A stretch of DNA of 6,004 bases from Bacteroidales bacterium (GTDB lineage: Bacteria > Bacteroidota > Bacteroidia > Bacteroidales > B18-G4), in NCBI GenBank assembly GCA_023145125.1, contig JAGLEK010000161.1, forward strand, positions 1 to 6,004. The letters are read 5' to 3'. Below, piece by piece: positions 4,859-6,004 of the stretch (position 1 is the stretch's first letter; every line of letters begins with the position of its first letter). The notes below the pieces were generated by a model, which saw only the letters and a list, made by a program, of their open reading frames with translations, was not told where the DNA came from and searched no databases. The position numbers and the translations under genes are program-made.

Positions 4859-5233
4859 ATGCCAACAATACAGCAATTAGTTCGCAAGGGACGGAAAAAA
4901 TTAACTGAAAAGAGCAAATCACCTGCACTGGATTCATGTCCGCAGCGCAGGGGCGTTTGTGTAAGGGTTTACACTACAACTCCTAAAAAACCTAACTCAG
5001 CCATGCGTAAAGTGGCCAGGGTAAGGCTTACAAACGGAAAAGAAGTGAATGCCTACATTCCGGGCGAAGGCCATAACCTGCAGGAGCACTCCATCGTGAT
5101 GATCCGTGGCGGCAGGGTAAAAGACCTTCCGGGTGTTCGTTACCATATCATCAGGGGTGCATTAGACACTTCAGGTGTTGAGGGCCGGACACAGCGTCGA
5201 TCAAAGTATGGCACAAAGAGACCTAAGAAATAA
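4859..5233 (+). CDS. rpsL: 30S ribosomal protein S12
   Basis: A full-length S12 of 124 residues, the same length as in E. coli, acting in decoding at the A site of the small subunit. Hallmarks are MPTIQQLVRKGR at the start, TTTPKKPNSAMRK (39-51), the GEGHNLQEHS loop (69-78), RGGRVKDLPGVRYH around 83-96, and the basic C-terminus. Lys43 and Lys88, the usual sites of streptomycin-resistance changes, are wild type, so no S12-based resistance is visible. Asp89, the residue methylthiolated by RimO in some bacteria, is present. No Shine-Dalgarno sequence precedes the ATG. It is the first gene of the str operon, read from the promoter at 4628-4657 through a long structured leader. Confidence 0.98.
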   Translation: MPTIQQLVRKGRKKLTEKSKSPALDSCPQRRGVCVRVYTTTPKKPNSAMRKVARVRLTNGKEVNAYIPGEGHNLQEHSIVMIRGGRVKDLPGVRYHIIRGALDTSGVEGRTQRRSKYGTKRPKK

Positions 5234-5262
5234 GAGTTATACAATAACTATATAATATAACG

Positions 5263-5730
5263 ATGAGGAAATCAAAACCTAAGAAACGGACCATTCTTCC
5301 TGATCCTAAATTTAGCGACACACTGGTTACTAAGTTTGTGAACAACATGATGTACAGCGGAAAGAAAAACATCGCATATGAGATTTTCTACGCTGCCATG
5401 GATATTGTTGCTGAAAAAACCAAAGAGGATCCTGTTGAAGTGTGGAAAAAAGCACTTGCCAACGTTACTCCTAACGTAGAGGTAAGAAGCCGTAGGATCG
5501 GTGGTGCGACTTTCCAGATCCCTTCAGAGATCAGGCCCGGAAGGAAAATGTCGATCGGCATGAAAAACCTGATCAGCTTTTCCCGCAAGCGTCACGAAAA
5601 AACCATGGGCGAAAAGCTCGCCGGTGAGATCCTGGCTGCTTACAAGGATGAAGGTTCCGCTTTTAAGAAAAAAGAAGATACACACCGTATGGCCGAAGCC
5701 AACAAGGCTTTCAGTCATTTCAGGTTCTAA
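5263..5730 (+). CDS. rpsG: 30S ribosomal protein S7
   Basis: A full-length S7 of 155 residues that nucleates assembly of the 16S rRNA 3' domain (small-subunit head). Recognisable segments are the basic N-terminus MRKSKPKKR, VTKFVNNMMYSGKKNIAYEI (about 22-41), NVTPNVEVRSRRIGGATFQIP (about 67-87) and the C-terminal HRMAEANKAFSHFRF. It starts 29 bases after rpsL. That gap is far shorter than the ~100-base rpsL-rpsG spacer where S7 represses translation in E. coli, and holds only a weak GTTAT-ACA-ATAAC stem (5236-5248), so an E. coli-type S7 site is unlikely here. Nothing else is odd. Confidence 0.98.
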   Translation: MRKSKPKKRTILPDPKFSDTLVTKFVNNMMYSGKKNIAYEIFYAAMDIVAEKTKEDPVEVWKKALANVTPNVEVRSRRIGGATFQIPSEIRPGRKMSIGMKNLISFSRKRHEKTMGEKLAGEILAAYKDEGSAFKKKEDTHRMAEANKAFSHFRF

Positions 5731-5747
5731 TAGAACAAGTAAAAAAG

Positions 5748-6004
5748 ATGCCGGAAAATCTGACATACACGCGTAACATTGGCATAATGGCTCACATTGA
5801 TGCGGGTAAAACCACAACAACGGAGCGTGTATTGTATTATACCGGTATCAATTATAAGGTTGGCGAGGTACACGAAGGTACAGCAACGATGGACTGGATG
5901 GCCCAGGAACAGGAAAGGGGCATCACCATCACTTCTGCAGCCACAACAGTATACTGGACCACTGACGAACAAAAATATCGCATCAACATTATCGATACCC
6001 CGGG
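5748..6004 (+). CDS. fusA: Elongation factor G, N-terminal part (cut by window end)
   Basis: The first 85 codons and two further bases of EF-G, the GTPase that drives translocation and, with RRF, ribosome recycling. The G1 P-loop is AHIDAGKTTTTER (15-27), switch I includes MDWMAQEQERGITIT (48-62), and the G3 motif DTPG begins at residue 83 and runs into the window edge. The expected full length is about 700 residues, so the rest lies downstream. It starts 17 bases after rpsG in the standard rpsL-rpsG-fusA order. His16 is present; the switch II catalytic His falls beyond the end. The start MPENLTYTRNIGI matches the usual EF-G N-terminus. Confidence 0.96.
   Translation, partial: MPENLTYTRNIGIMAHIDAGKTTTTERVLYYTGINYKVGEVHEGTATMDWMAQEQERGITITSAATTVYWTTDEQKYRINIIDTP

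Overview
The window looks like chromosomal DNA from a member of the Bacteroidota (Bacteroidetes). Four things point there: a secreted protein with a C-terminal type IX secretion (T9SS) sorting domain; signal peptides of the '...TAQ' type; promoters that fit the Bacteroidetes TTG-N19/20-TAnnTTTG consensus; and gene starts without a Shine-Dalgarno sequence. The species cannot be named from this sequence. A radical SAM enzyme suggests, but does not prove, a low-oxygen lifestyle.

Layout: (1) 1-308 is an intergenic stretch made of degenerate interspersed repeats and ending in a good promoter. (2) 309-1968 (+) holds two overlapping genes for exported proteins: a T9SS cargo protein and an unrecognised protein with a signal peptide. 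(3) 1957-2125 is a convergent junction with a perfect hairpin over the stop codon and a long AT-rich imperfect inverted repeat. (4) 4507-2124 (-) is a compact three-gene unit whose reading frames overlap: isochorismatase-like cysteine hydrolase, then a thioredoxin-reductase-fold flavoprotein without the redox CxxC, then a shortened RlmN/Cfr-like radical SAM protein. (5) 4508-4858 is a divergent intergenic region with two back-to-back promoters, a heptamer repeat array, and a leader that can fold into a three-way junction. (6) 4859-6004 (+) is the start of the str operon: rpsL, rpsG and the first 85 codons of fusA.

The most unusual part is the minus-strand unit. The radical SAM protein has exactly four cysteines: the CxxxCxxC cluster and one C-terminal Cys in an NCGQ context, matching the methyl-carrying Cys of RlmN/Cfr. 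The second catalytic ('resolving') Cys and the N-terminal RNA-recognition region are missing. Co-translation with a flavin reductase and a hydrolase suggests an undescribed small pathway or modification system rather than ordinary rRNA methylation; this is inference. Two further points stand out: a 7-bp tandem repeat (GA[A/G]TATC) occurs both inside the flavoprotein gene, in frame, and between the divergent promoters; and the structured rpsL leader may be a ribosomal-protein autoregulatory RNA.
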